The notes under the pieces: model-generated
What the model saw: only the letters and a program-made list of their open reading frames with translations
Databases searched by the model: none
Told to the model about the DNA's origin: nothing
From: Chloranthus sessilifolius
Taxonomy: Eukaryota; Streptophyta; Magnoliopsida; Chloranthales; Chloranthaceae
Assembly (NCBI GenBank): GCA_021018995.1
Contig: CM037591.1
Location: 75,233,901-75,297,900, forward strand
Length of the DNA: 64,000 nucleotides
Reading direction: 5' to 3'
Shown: positions 45,373-57,279 of the stretch, piece after piece
Numbering within the stretch: the first letter of the stretch is position 1
Layout: every line of letters begins with the position of its first letter
Translations under genes and position numbers: made by a program

Positions 45373-48165
45373 ACGCCCCTCCCCGGCCTCGCGGTCTATT
45401 TGCGGCATCGAGGTGGGCGCGCGACGCACACCACTTCAATTCATATTCGCATTCAAGCATTTTAAATCTAAGTCATTTCCCAATTCATGTAAATTACCAC
45501 CTTTTTCTTTTTAATAAAATATCGGAGGAAATTCTTTAATTGCTATTAATTTTATTTATCAAAGTAGTTGTGGAAACATTAGTTAAATACTATGGATTTA
45601 ACTTCCCATTTTCGTTAACCTGAATAGGCAAGTTCGGGTTTATGACTTTATCGTAACAAATTCAAACGAGTACTGAAATAAAAAGAAGAAAATTTCAAGA
45701 GATTTTTCCAAAAGTAAAACCATAGGAGAGTCGAAGTCCATACAAGCCCATTTAGCAAAGATATAACAATTGTTTTCGAAAGTAATGGAAACAAAAGCAA
45801 GAAGGAAAAGATCCTTTCAAAAGCAAAGTGTAGGTGCTGATAGCTATATAGACAAAATGAGCTCTAAACATTCAACTCGATGATCGCTCCTAAATCATTC
45901 CCTGTCCAACTCCTCTAACTCAGGTTGGGTGGCTGTTACTACCCTCTGGAAATTTTGGGTTATGAAACGCCGTAAGCGATGACGCTCAATAAAGTATTAT
46001 TTAGTTTTGTAATAGGTTTTCAATACAAGTAGTATAAGAAAATTACATGGGGGAAAGTGCAAGTGGGGTTTCCAACAATTGTGAGAAAATAGAATTAAGC
46101 AAGATTAGACTAGCAATTAGCAGAAAATTTAAGTATGATGACATAAATAAGAATCTATCTAGCATGAAGGTAAGCATTCATAAGAATAACAATTCATGGT
46201 GTATAATTCATGACTAAAATAAAGAATATTAATATTTACAACTAAGGCATCAAAAAATCGTTTAACATTCACTAATACAATATTTTCTGATAAGAAACTT
46301 ATAGCTAAAACATTAACGAGCATAAGGTTTACAAATATATTAAGGTTTTTTCCGAATTGATTAAGTATAATTTCATATTATGTACTTATTATTGAATTTA
46401 TAATTTACGAATTAATTGTTAGAGTCTTTTAATTAATTCGGTGTTGATACCAAACACCAACCATAGTACTATATTCTGTATGTCAATGCTTGCGTGAATA
46501 AAGGTTGTCACTCTCCGCCATTTAGTCAATCGAGACAAGGATCAATGATCCTGTTGGTCTAACTAGACCCGATCCTCAGCTGACATTTCAATAATCATTT
46601 CATATATGAGGTGCTCATATGAGCCTATTCTTGAGAACAATGATCAGCTATGTGAGGCTCTATAATCTATAGGGTATCATCTTTTCACTTGCAAATTTTC
46701 AGTATTTGTTGTAATATCCAAAATTTCAGTATTCTATTTTTAGTATTCAAAATTTTATATTATAAAATTCTATCTTTCATATTCGGTATTCTGTACCCCA
46801 ATTTTTGAGGTTCTGTATTCTATAAAATTCTGTCTTTCATGTTCTGTATTCAAATTTCTGTATTCTATACCCCAATTTCTGAGGTTCTATATTCAAATTT
46901 TTGTATTCTATAAAATTCTGTCTTTCAAATTTATGTATTTTATAAAAAAAATTATGTCTTTCATGTTATATATTCAAAATTTTGTATTCTATACTTAGTA
47001 TTCAAGATTTACTTCTTTCTAGAAGTTCAAATTCAAATTCAAGTACTAGTTCAAACTCATGTTCAATCATGTCACTAATATTTATCTATCAATCCTTCGA
47101 TTCAACCAATTCATTCAGAATCTATATCCTATATTTTGTATTCAAATTTACTTCTTTCTAGAAGTTCAAATTCAAATTGAAGTTGAAAATCAAGTTCAAG
47201 CAGAAGTCAAGGCCGAGTTTTGATCCTAAGTGAGGATCTCGTCAATTTACACTTATATCAAGTGTTACCTCTATTTAAAGTCCAATAAGGACTTATGTTC
47301 ATCGTTGTCGATAAGGATAAAACTTGGTTGTCTCTAATATTTTTGAGGCATCAAGGTGTCGTTTCTAAGAATCCTAGGGGTTTCTTGAGTGAAGTCAACC
47401 GATTGACCACTCATCAATGGTTCTAAAACATCTTACACCTCATATGATTTTCGAATATGGGCCTTGGGTCCAATAGGTCATGGGTCCAGTGGGTCATGGG
47501 CTCAATGAGGTCCAATGAGATGTGCTCCCAATGAGTCATCTCCTATGTGGTTTAGGCCTTTACTATATCCAAATCTAAATGTACAAGCCTTTTCAAGGTC
47601 TGGGCCATTTGTATCCTTTATGGGCCTTTATAAAATGTTTTGGGCTAGGCTCGTATCTTAGAAAATCTTTTAAGATTTACCGAGCCATCGGCCGGGTCTT
47701 TTCAAAATTCCTATTCACTTTACCAATCCTATTATCTTGGGCTGGGCCTTATTGGGTCATCAAAAGATTAGACCGAATCTTTTGACTTGCTTGACCACAT
47801 TCACATGAGTCTTATCATAGGTTAGTTTCATAGTGACCATGTGATCCAGCACTTCCTAGATAGTCACGGGTCTTGGGTCAAGGTTCAAGTGTTGACTATG
47901 TTAATTGTATAGAAAATTTTTCACTAGTGTGGTGGACATCTTGCGGTAAATCATCCGCCATTTTCGTCTATGATCAAAATTTTGAGTGCTTCAAAATCGA
48001 GTGAAAGAGTGTCGATAATTGCATCTTTCCCAAGTGACGAAACTCAAAAATATGATTAGGTCTAATCATAGTCGACAGATCACTAAGGTCTGTTCTCCCT
48101 TATCAGATTTTTGGGCCAAATTTATTGGGCCTTAGTATATGGTTTGTAACTCTTAATGCCGATAG
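45373..48165 (-). mobile_element. Family-G LTR remnant, inverted relative to 12677-13379
   Basis: Starts ACGCCCCTCCCCGGCC next to LTR b; the minus strand of 45373-46000 matches about 12800-13379. No gene is present. It contains tandem TTCTGTATTC units (46690-47170) and repeated GGTCATGGGTCCA clauses (47455-47545). The outer edge near 48165 is set only by the start of the chromovirus LTR end. Confidence 0.5.
46690..47170. repeat. Degenerate tandem TTCTGTATTCTATA repeat
   Basis: Units such as TTCTGTATTCTATAAAATTC, TGTCTTTCATGTTCTGTATT and CCCCAATTTCTGAGGTTCT recur in order several times, with a larger unit of very roughly 90 bp. Confidence 0.8.
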
Positions 48166-48700
48166 TGTGACAACTCGATTTTCCCCTACACAAATATCTG
48201 GGAAAATCAAACCGTCGGATCATAGATCACAATCCGAATACAGAAATACCTTTGGCATCAATTCTCTTTGATACCACTTATGACGACCCGATTTTCCCCT
48301 TACCCTAAATTCTGGGAAAACTGGATCCTCAGATGCTCCTATGAACATCCCTAATACTACTTGTGACAGCACGACTTTCCTACACAGATTTCTAGGAAAA
48401 TCGGACCGTCCAATGTCCACAAATTAGAGTTGCAAGCGGAACAAATAAGCGAAAATCATAAGTAACGTATACCTGTAGGCGGAATCCACATGCATCACAC
48501 ACATACAATATTTGAACAGAAAACATATGGCTATGAACAGACTTCCATTTGTACATATTTACAGAACGTGAGCTGATACTCAAAATAAGTCACCGGTGAC
48601 GGCCGACTATCACCTAAACAGTGGCTGCAAAATACACGTCTATATGCATATATACAAGTGCTAGTTGTAGGAATGTGCCAACATCCAAAGGCCTAAGTTA
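48166..48700 (-). mobile_element. Inverted chromovirus LTR end with triplicated terminus
   Basis: The minus strand of this stretch matches the plus strand at 59420-59712 (shared GGTGAcAGTCGGCCGTCACC block at 48580-48610 and 59425-59450). The terminal motif TGTGACAxCxCGATTTTCC occurs three times: 48166, about 48279 and 48362. A primer-site-like TGGTATCAAAG (minus strand) lies next to the second copy at 48267-48277. It is oriented opposite to the pol that follows. Confidence 0.7.
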
Positions 48701-48739
48701 GACTATACCAGTTTCAAATCAATAAGTGTCACTTCGGAG

Positions 48740-49090
48740 CCTCTCTATTTTATACTAGCAGTGTCTGTTCTAATGGGAAATTCTGTGAGTACAGATATAA
48801 TGTGTCTATCAGTCATCGTTGATATCGAAAGTCACGAGACAACAGCTGATTTGATTCTGCTAGATATGCAAGGATTCGATGTAATCCTTGGCAAGGACTG
48901 GTTATCCACCCAGTAGGCTAATGTTAATTGTCGTAGGAAGATAGTTACTCTCTGGCTCAGGAACGACAAATCATTCAAATTCTACGGCACTCAACCAATT
49001 GTCGCACCCTTGATATATGCTATTCGAGCCAAACGATTACTAAACAAGGGATGAAGTGGGAATTTGGCGTTCTTACAAGATTGGAAGGAA
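48740..49090 (+). pseudogene. Protease end of the chromovirus
   Basis: Reads LILLDMQGFDVILGKDWLST, then a TAG, then NCRRKIVTL and FKFYGTQ. This is the C-terminal half of the chromoviral protease. The active-site half and gag are absent upstream. Confidence 0.75.
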
Positions 49091-49990
49091 GAGAAAGTCA
49101 ATCTTATCGATGTTCCTATAGTGTGTGAATTTCCTGACGTATTTCCTGAAGAATTATCGGGTTTACCATGAGATAGAAAGTCAAATTCATAGTAGACAAA
49201 GCTCCAGGCATGGAGCCAATGTCGAAAGCTTCATACCGCATGGCACTAGCCGAGTTGAAAGAACTCAAGGAGCAGTTGCAAGAACTTCTCTATAAGGGAT
49301 TTGTTAGGCCGAGTGGTTCATTATGGGGAGCACCCATGCTGTTTGACAAGAAGAAGGATGGATCCATGCGACTCTGTATCAATTATCGATAGTTGAATAA
49401 ACTGACGATAAAGAGCCGCTATCCACTCCAAGGATTGATGACCTCTTCGATCAGTTGCAAAGGGCGAGATTCTTCTCCAAGATAGACTTGAGGACGTGCT
49501 ACCACCAATTGAAGGTGAAAGATGAAGACATTTCAAAAATAGCCTTCTGCACAAGATATGGCCACTGTGAGTTCCTAGTGATGCCATTCGGATTGGCCAA
49601 TGCGCCGACATCCTTTATGGACCTCATGAAGAGTTTTTAAGCCCCATCTTGATTGGTGTGTAGTTGTTTTCATAGATGACATCCTAATCTATTTGAAGAT
49701 GAAAGAAGAACACGAACAATACTTATGTGTAGCTCTACAAACACTTCGCGATCACTAATTATATGCCAAGGTAAGCAAGTGTGAATTTTGGTTGGAGCAA
49801 GTGAGTTTCTGGGACATGTCATCTTAGAAGCCAGTATAAAAGTCGACCCAGCCAAGATTGAAGCCATGGTGAAATGAAAGCAACCAAGAACCGTAAATGA
49901 AATTTGTAGCTTTCTTAGATTAGTTGGTTACTACAAAAGATTCGTTGAAGGATTCTCCAACATTGTTGGCCCACTCACGCAACTCACTAG
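49091..49990 (+). pseudogene. Reverse transcriptase of the chromovirus, broken
   Basis: CEFPDVFPEELSGLP precedes RT. Then [47 protein letters not shown] (next codon TAG where Gln is usual), [29 protein letters not shown] and the catalytic FIDDILIY at about 49670. At least three stops or frame changes, including near 49420 and 49640. Confidence 0.88.
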
Positions 49991-50520
49991 AAAGAATGCC
50001 AAATTTTAGTGGACCAAGTTGTGTGAACAAAGCTTTCAAGAGCTCAAAAGAAAGTTGACCTACGCACCAATACTCACCATACCATTAGGCAGTAGAGGAT
50101 TCATAGTGTTCAGCGATGCATCACACAGTGGGCTAGGTTGTGTACTAAATGAAAATGATAAAGTCATTGCCATCATTTCCGGTAGTTGAAGGACCATGAA
50201 AAGAATTACCTCACACATGACCTCGAGTTGGCAATAATCATCTTTGCCTTAAAGATCTAGAGGCACTATCCCTATGGTGAGACATTTGAAATACTCACCG
50301 ATCACAAAAGCCTCAAGTATCTATTCACCCAAAGGACCTGAATCTGAGGAAGAGGAGATGGATAGAATTCCTTCAGGATTATGATTGCTCGATCCAATAC
50401 CATCTAGAAAAGGTAAATGTGGTACCAGACGTGCTGAGTCGAAAGTCATCTGCCCTGTTATCACACCTCATCACGAGAATTTGCATATGGCATTTAATTG
50501 AGGATTTGGCCTCAATTGAC
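49991..50520 (+). pseudogene. RNase H of the chromovirus, broken
   Basis: FSDASHSGLGCVL, HDLELAIIIFALK and [11 protein letters not shown] give the three acidic motifs. Stops follow both the second and the third motif. It continues from RT in the expected order. Confidence 0.82.
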
Positions 50521-51790
50521 ACAACATTTGATGTCAAGGAATCTGAGCCTTAATGGCCAACCTTACTATTCGGTCAACACTCTTTGATAGAATCTGCAAG
50601 CAGCAATTAGCCAATGAAGAACTGGTGACCATCAGACAAGAAGCAGTGGATGGAAAATGGCCTGACTACTCTATCAAGGAAGATAGTTTCTTAGTATTTC
50701 GAGGCTGACTCTGCATACTGGCTGACGCCTACCCGTGACACGTGATATTAGATGAAGCTCACACGTCAATGTACGCTATCCACCCTGGGAGCACTAAGAT
50801 GTACCAAGAGCTCGAGAAGAGTTGCTGGAGGAAAGGACTAAAGAAAGAAGTAGCAGAATATGTAGTGAAATGCCTTGTTTGTCAGCAAGTGAAAGTCGAC
50901 CATCGACACCCTTCATATCTATTACAGTCGTTACCAATCCCTGAATGGAAATGGGAGTATATATCCATGAATTTCATCCTTGATTGCCGAGAACGCAGAA
51001 AGGATATAATGCCATTTGGGTAATCGTCGATCGATTAAACAAGTCTGCTCATTTCCTACCTAAAGTACGCGGTATACAGCTAGCAAGCTCACAGAGTTGT
51101 ACTTGAAGGAAATAGTCAGACTACATGGCATACCTGCTAGCATCGTGTCAGACAGGGACCCACTATCTACATCACAGTCCTGACAACATTTCTAAGAAGG
51201 AATGGGCTCAAAGTTAGAATTCAGCTTGATGTTTCACCCCCAAATCGATGGACAAACCGAAAGGGTGAATCAGGTGATTGAGGACAAGCTAAGAGCTCAT
51301 AAGTTAGACTTTCAAGGTTCATGGGATAAACATTTGCCTTTAATCAAATTCGCATCCAACAACAGCTACCAGGCAAACATCTGAATGGCTCCTTTTGAAG
51401 CACTTTATGGTCGCCAATATAAATCTCCGATCAATTGGGAAGAGGTTGGAGAATGAGTGTTGTTGGGCCTGAAATTCATTGAAAGCACGAATGAGACCAT
51501 CCGAGTCATTCGTGAAAGACTGAAAGTCACTCAGAGCTGGCAAAAAAGCTATGTCGATCTCAAGAGAACAAGCGTCGAGTTTCAGGTAAACTTGATTCAT
51601 ATTAGTGTTCTATGTTCCAATTAACTATGCATAATGCTAACACTTACATTCTTTTAAGAATGGAGGTCACGTTTTCATCAAAATTTTGCCGACTAAGGGC
51701 ATGATGAGATTCGGGAGACGTGGGAAGTTAAGTCCATGCTACATTAGACCTTTTGAAATATTGGGCCAGGTTGGCGAAGTGGCGAATTGA
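50521..51790 (+). pseudogene. Integrase of the chromovirus, broken
   Basis: Zinc-binding region: AIHPGSTKMYQELEKSCWRK and CLVCQQ (50742-51023). In the catalytic core the first acidic position is Asn (ISMNFI, usual Asp), the second is in IVSDRDP, and HPQIDGQTERVNQVIEDKL carries the Glu. The C-terminal part follows to about 51790 in changing frames. The D-to-N change and the stops show it is inactive. Confidence 0.85.
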
Positions 51791-52077
51791 ATCGTCTTAC
51801 CTTTGTAACTATCCAGTGTGCACAACGTGTTCCATGTGTCGATGTTACAGAAATACATGAGAGACCCGACGCACATATTGGACTATCAGCCGATAGAAAT
51901 TCAAGAGGATTTAACTATGACCGAAGAACCGATGCAAATCTTGGATCGCAAGGAACAAATATTAAGGACCAAGCGAATTCCATTGGTGTTAGTATAATGG
52001 CAAAATCACTCTGCCATCGAAGCCACGTGGGAACGTGAGGCAGAAATCCACCACCAATACCCGCGTCTGTTTGATTA
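51791..52077 (+). pseudogene. Integrase C-terminus and chromodomain
   Basis: About 51920-52077 reads EEPMQILDRKEQILRTKRIP, a TAA (Val-Leu-Val then stop), WQNHSAIEATWEREAEIHH and YPRLF, the chromodomain at the end of Tekay-type integrases. In this family it is thought to guide insertion to chromatin marked by histone methylation. The expected aromatic residues are only partly kept. Confidence 0.85.
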
Positions 52078-52332
52078 AGGTCAGTCACTTTTAAGAGTGC
52101 TAGTATCCCACAAGTTGAACATGCTCCCGTGTATGTTTAACTAATTTCCACACTTGAAAATTTTATAAGATTAAAATGTTAACTGTGCCTATATGACATC
52201 AATGTAAATGAGCGATGGTAGATACTAATTTTGGAAATCCAACGTGATGATACTTGAGAATGAAAGTATGATGAAAAACTATGAGTGCAGCCACCAAAAC
52301 ACCAAAATTTATAGAGCACACAATTCTGTACA

Positions 52333-52425
52333 GCTTGCTGCAATGAGGTCTATGCTCGTTGCAGCGACAGTCTCAGAACTTCAAGGTTTGCTACAGTGAG
52401 GATTAAAAGTCGTTGCAGCGATTGA
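52333..52425. repeat. GTTGCAGCG word array upstream of extra ORF
   Basis: GCTTGCTGCAATGAGG, CTCGTTGCAGCGAC, TTGCTACAGTGAGG and GTCGTTGCAGCGAT occur within about 90 bp. These are the same words as in the chromovirus LTR at 58040-58221. It lies about 250 bp before the ATG at 52676. Confidence 0.8.
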
Positions 52426-52951
52426 TGAAATTTTAAAGGGGGCCGAAACCAAAATATGTCATTTTCGCTATTTCAAACCAAGAGCCGTACCTTTTCACCT
52501 CTCCCGTGAAAAAAAAGTACTATTTACCTTCAAATACGCGATTATTTCACGCTACCTTCAAGAAATCGTCACGAATTCGCATGCATGCATCTCCATTAAC
52601 AAGAATTCCACGATTTGTTCTTTGCATCGAGGTAAAAACCTAGATCTTTCCCATTTTGGGTTTTGGTTCTTTTAAATGGCTTCAAAGAAGAAAACCACGT
52701 CAAAACTCCCGACTGTGAGATCAAAAGCTTCTAAGCATGCAAGAGACAGTACACTGCCGGTTCCCGATCCTCTACCGATTCGAAAACAACCCATCGCATG
52801 GTGGAATGCGAAACCTTTTGAACCAGAATGGTTCTTTGATAAAGATGTATTTATCGATGATCATACGACCGCATGATCGATAAATTACATTAGATAAGCC
52901 CGATTGGAGGTGTTACTCACACCCTTCCACACACATTTTTACCCCCGCCTT

Positions 52952-55170
52952 TGTTGGTGCACACATTTTCTGGGTTCCTTTCGGTCCCCAGAATAAGTGG
53001 CCCAATTTGGTCCGAGTGGACTCTGGCTAGGGGCAATGGAGTAATAGACTATGAAATATTAAATTGTTGAAATTAAAGAGACAAATATTAAATGGCGAAT
53101 ACCTGGATGATGCGATCGCCAACTGCAGATATTTATCGATGCTGTAACACATCACTGATCATGCTTTAAGAAGAGTGGGGGCTTGCAGATTGAACTACTT
53201 TATAGAATCATCAACCGGCCAACGTCAGTAGCTATGGGTTGCCTTTAGGTTTAGCTAGTTTGGTTTCCTAATCTTGCTAGAGGTCTAATTAACCTGGTCT
53301 CCTGATCCTACTGAGAGTCTAATTAACTTAGTCTCCTAATCCTACTTGGAGTCTAATATATCTAGTCTCCTATTCCTACTAGGAGTCTAATTAAAAAAAA
53401 AGAGTTGTGGCCCGTTATGCTATGAAGGATCGACCCCGTTCCCGGGTACCCACTGTAAGCTCCCTTGGACAAATCGGGTGGCTGGGTTTAAAAATCAGGG
53501 AGGCTAAGGAACCTGATTGGTTTTTTTGGCCAAGTGCTTCCTCCTTTGATACGACTTTGAGAATTGAGACTAACGGGTTGGTGCCACTAGCTGGACTACC
53601 TAGGGTTCCCGGGGAAGAGTCTGTAATTCTAGAAGTCTAGAAGGTAGCTTGACCCTTTTTGGAAGCCCCAAAGAGAACCTCGAATTTTCTCAAAGGGAGA
53701 AGTTTCGGAGAGAAAAAAATAGTAAATTGGTTTTTATGACTAAGAGTAATTTTTAAAAGACTGAGCTTGAATTGATGATTAAAAACTTAGAAAATTGAAG
53801 ATTTGAAATTTTAGAGATTAGGGATTAGGAACTAAGGACAGAAATCTAGAACTTAAGAATTAAGAACTAGAATTAGAAACTAGAATTAAAGTTAAGAACT
53901 GGGGCAAAAATTAAGAATTAGAACCTAGAAGTTCAGAACTAGAAACTAGAATTGACAACTAGAAATTAAGAATTAAGAACTAGAAACTAGAACCTAAGAG
54001 ATTACTTGAAGTCGGGCGCATAAGAGAGAATCTCGAAATCCCTAAGCTTGGAAGAGAGGAACTCGAAAATTCGATTATTGGATGTGTCAATTGGTGTAGT
54101 TGGGAAGTCTATTTATAGGTATATGGGTAATTACGCGCCCTGTGGGAGGTGCGTAATTAGCCGATCAGATCCAATTATGCGCCCTATCTGGAGCGCTTAA
54201 TTGGATTACGCTCCCTGTCCCGGGCGCTTAATCGGGTTTGAGTCGATCATGGACTAGGGGAATGACCGGCTGACTGGCTCAGTCGGTGTCTTGGTTCAAG
54301 TCTAGTTGGAACTAATTACGCGCACTGTGTAGCACGCGCAATCTAATTAAGCGCCCTTATACATGCGCTTAATAGGAGAGTTCGGGCTATCATGGGAATC
54401 AGAGACCAGGTCAAATTGGAAACCAATTGTGCACTGGTGGTGGGGCGCGCAATCGATTACATGCACTGATCAGAGAGTGTAATCAGGTCTTAGGTCGGTC
54501 AACAGAAAGAAGGAGCCTGGCCCCATACAGAGCAATTGCGCACGAATGACATAGAGCGCAATTAATTATGCGCATGGGTGAAGGCATGAAATTGGAAAAC
54601 CTTTCGGGTTGGGTTGGTCTATGTGCTAGGATTTCAGGATAGACAGACTAGTAGGTAGGTAAGGACAGGCAAACATACATATTTGCTTAAGATATTACAT
54701 GTAAATAACGAAATACCCCCCATTTGAATTCAATAAAAATAGCCTCGGATCAAAAATCTCAATGAATAAAAAGTCAACTTTCCAGTTCAAGAACAAAATC
54801 TGATTTTTTACAATTTGGTCACTTTTCTAACTTTCAAATGACAAGCCTTTTTGAGAAACTTTAAAGCTTATAAATTCTACCATATCAAAGTATTGCTAAA
54901 ATACCAAAGTCCGGTAAAAAAAGTTTCACATATGGAATTTCAAATGGGGAATATATTGCCAGGGTTCTGACTCGACGTTTGACTTTCGGTCAACAGGGCC
55001 TGGAGCTTAGCTATTTACCATTGTTATGGTGCATAATTTATAAATTATGGGGTTTTAAGGGTTTTAGGACTTTTAGAGAGGATTGGTCCCTTTCCAAAAG
55101 TCATTGGCAAGGTCAAAGGTTGTCCGAACAAGTTTGTATACACTGAGAGGGAAAAATTAGGGTGTCTACA
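52952..55170 (-). mobile_element. Tat-type LTR copy c inserted in the extra ORF (2219 bp)
   Basis: Plus strand TGTTGGTGCACACATTTTC to ...GGGTGTCTACA; read on the minus strand it is the same family as 41943-43864. Flanks are GCCTT on the left and ACATT on the right, matching at 3 of 5 positions, so the target duplication is decayed or doubtful. No internal domain is present, so it is a solo LTR. Contains a dyad array at 54115-54590. Confidence 0.85.
54115..54590. repeat. Dyad word array in LTR copy c
   Basis: TAATTACGC / GCGTAATTA forms perfect 9-bp arms at 54128-54159 with a 14-nt loop. CCAATTATGCGC / GCGCTTAATTGG forms 12-bp arms with one mismatch at 54171-54204. Further GCGCAATT and TTAAGCGCCC words follow. 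Confidence 0.85.
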
Positions 55171-56090
55171 ACATTGTCAAGTTATTTTTCCAAAATTTAA
55201 AATGGAGGAATGTGGCCAGCAAATGACCACTAAAATTGATGGTCGAACATTCCATCTCGATGCCTGCAACATTGCAAAAGCTATGCGTTGTCACGCACAT
55301 TTCGTAGAAAATCAGGGCCTCCTACAACCGCATCCCAAGTGCCATTCCATCGCATCGCAACCAAGATGACTGGTGTTAGTCATGGATCCGACAAATCAAT
55401 AAGGAGGACCCAACTGTCGGCCAAGATGTGGTTGTTAGACAACATCTTACTGAAAAATCTATACCCCCTCCAACACGATCAAGAGAGGCGAGACACCCTC
55501 CTACAAGCCCTATTTTCCACACACGAGGATAGGTGGTTTAATGCACCCCAAGTTATTTGGGAAGGCATCAAATATGGCCATGAGCAGATGCTAAACACCA
55601 CCCTCAAGCCATTAACCTCCATCCGATATGCCCGCCTTATCTCCCTCCTTCTTAAGGGGCACGAGGACAACAATAATGATGATCCCTATGTGGTACCGGT
55701 TGACGAACCGAGAAAAATTGATAACAGTCAGAGTTACACCAAAAAGATGTGGCACACGAGTTACCAAAGGAGCCCTGGGGCTGCACCTCAAATGCCCCTA
55801 GCTCAGCAAGTGACAACTCAACCTTAGCAGCCACTGGTCCAACAAGGAGACGTTCTCACCCTGACCAAATTCAATAGGAAAATGGAGGTATTATACCAAC
55901 AAAATTATTTATTGTACCGACGACTAGAATTCCAGGAGGGCAACCTCTTGCGTCTGATAGAGAAGGCATACCCAACAAGCTACACCCCATTCGTAGCTCA
56001 TGCAAGGGAGTATACGATAGAGTATACCATGGGAGCATCTGGTTCTGGAGCAGGTGCATCTACTTTTGGGGCGAGACATCATGAAAAGTA

Positions 56091-57101
56091 GCCAATAGAG
56101 CAGCCTAGTGAGCACACTGATCGATGTGCAGTCTGTGTACAAATTCTTTTTGGGTCATGTGCTGAAATGCATTAAACAATAGTTAACTCATGTGTATGAA
56201 TGGTTAAATTCTGTTTTGATGATGATTATAAATGCATGGTTTAAATTTTGTCAAGAATGGATAGTAGACCAACAACATGTGATTAGAATCTTGTGGACAA
56301 GGAATTACTTGTATTTTCTGTGGATGCGTTACTTTAAAACTAAGAGACCTGTGTTAACTATGTGCTTGTTGAATAGATCCAAACAATATTTTATTGCTGA
56401 TGTGTTGTGAATACATTTTATAATGGTTGGTGATATATGTGTTATGCTTGATGATCCTTGGGAGTCTGGGTAGTTGTGAATGGTGCATAACAGGGGCCAA
56501 ATAGTGTCTATAGATGTTTAGAAACCTCTTGTGTTGATGAATGCTGTAATCGAAAAGTTTAAATCTTGTGGTACATATGACCTTTTTAGTTAAAAGTTTG
56601 AATATTGTTGTGAATAAATTAACTGTATGGTAGTGATGGCATCTTGAATTAGAAATCCTTAGTTGAAAGCTTAAACTAGCAATTCATTGATGGTTAATAG
56701 TTGAAAGTACCACGATGGTAATTTACTTTTACCTTCTTGTTGGTAGTAAGTTCACATTGTCAAGGACGTGTATCGACAACATCATCTTTCAGAGACTATG
56801 TACCATGCTATAGTGAGTGCAAACTTGTTGCACACTTGCACCTTGTTGTTGCAAAAACTAGAGCGTTGTAGGAATTGTAGGCTAATAATTTTCCACCAAT
56901 CTGCCCTCTCTTCACTTCCAAATGCTTAGAGATCGACACATCACACGACCTTATCATGAACCTCTGAACATACATTCTTGTTACGAACTCTCATAAATAG
57001 ATTTTAACGACATGATTCAGATCATCAATAAAGTCACTGACCGTTGATATCTCTCCCATCCCCACTAACCGTCGTCAATTTTCGAGGACGAAAATTATCT
57101 T
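56091..57101 (+). other. Noncoding 3' region of the chromovirus
   Basis: No coding frame is convincing (a 72-codon frame at 56192 looks random). Near the end, TTTTCGAGGACGAAAATTATC (57079-57099) is a motif commonly seen just before the polypurine tract in Tekay-type elements. Confidence 0.5.
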
Positions 57102-57114
57102 AAGGGGGGGAGAA
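57102..57114 (+). other. Polypurine tract of the chromovirus
   Basis: AAGGGGGGGAGAA directly precedes the LTR start TGTAACACCC. It primes plus-strand DNA synthesis and fixes the 3' LTR start. Confidence 0.9.
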
Positions 57115-57279
57115 TGTAACACCCTAGAAATTTAAAACCAGAATGCACGAGGTGAGTAGACGTGTACGATACTGGGAGTAATCTACACCTCAGACTCTAA
57201 AACCAGTAATTCTATTTTACGGGTCAAAATGTGTGTCTTCACAATGTATGTATATTAGATTGTGTAACTAGTACACAGG

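Larger units (their letters stand above)
52676..56090 (+). pseudogene. Plant-transposon-protein gene in the chromovirus, split by an LTR
   Basis: The N-terminus (from ATG 52676) is basic, MASKKKTTSKLPTVRSKASK, then PEWFFDKDVF, a TGA at 52874, and coding-like sequence to FYPRL at 52951. After the inserted LTR it resumes at 55171, and 55288-55827 is open for 179 codons: SGPP, LLKNLYPLQHDQERR and IRYARLISLLLKG. These align in order with LPFFEKE, YPRL, GYGPP, QERR and YARVITKLLLKG of the 463-codon Athila ORF, so the two are homologous. About 55828-56090 continues with helical sequence. Position between pol and the polypurine tract is unusual for a chromovirus. Function unknown. Confidence 0.72.

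Noticed and set aside
47579-47785. 68-codon hydrophobic frame
   Set aside because: In the LTR remnant with repeated GGGCC-like clauses and no homology recognised.
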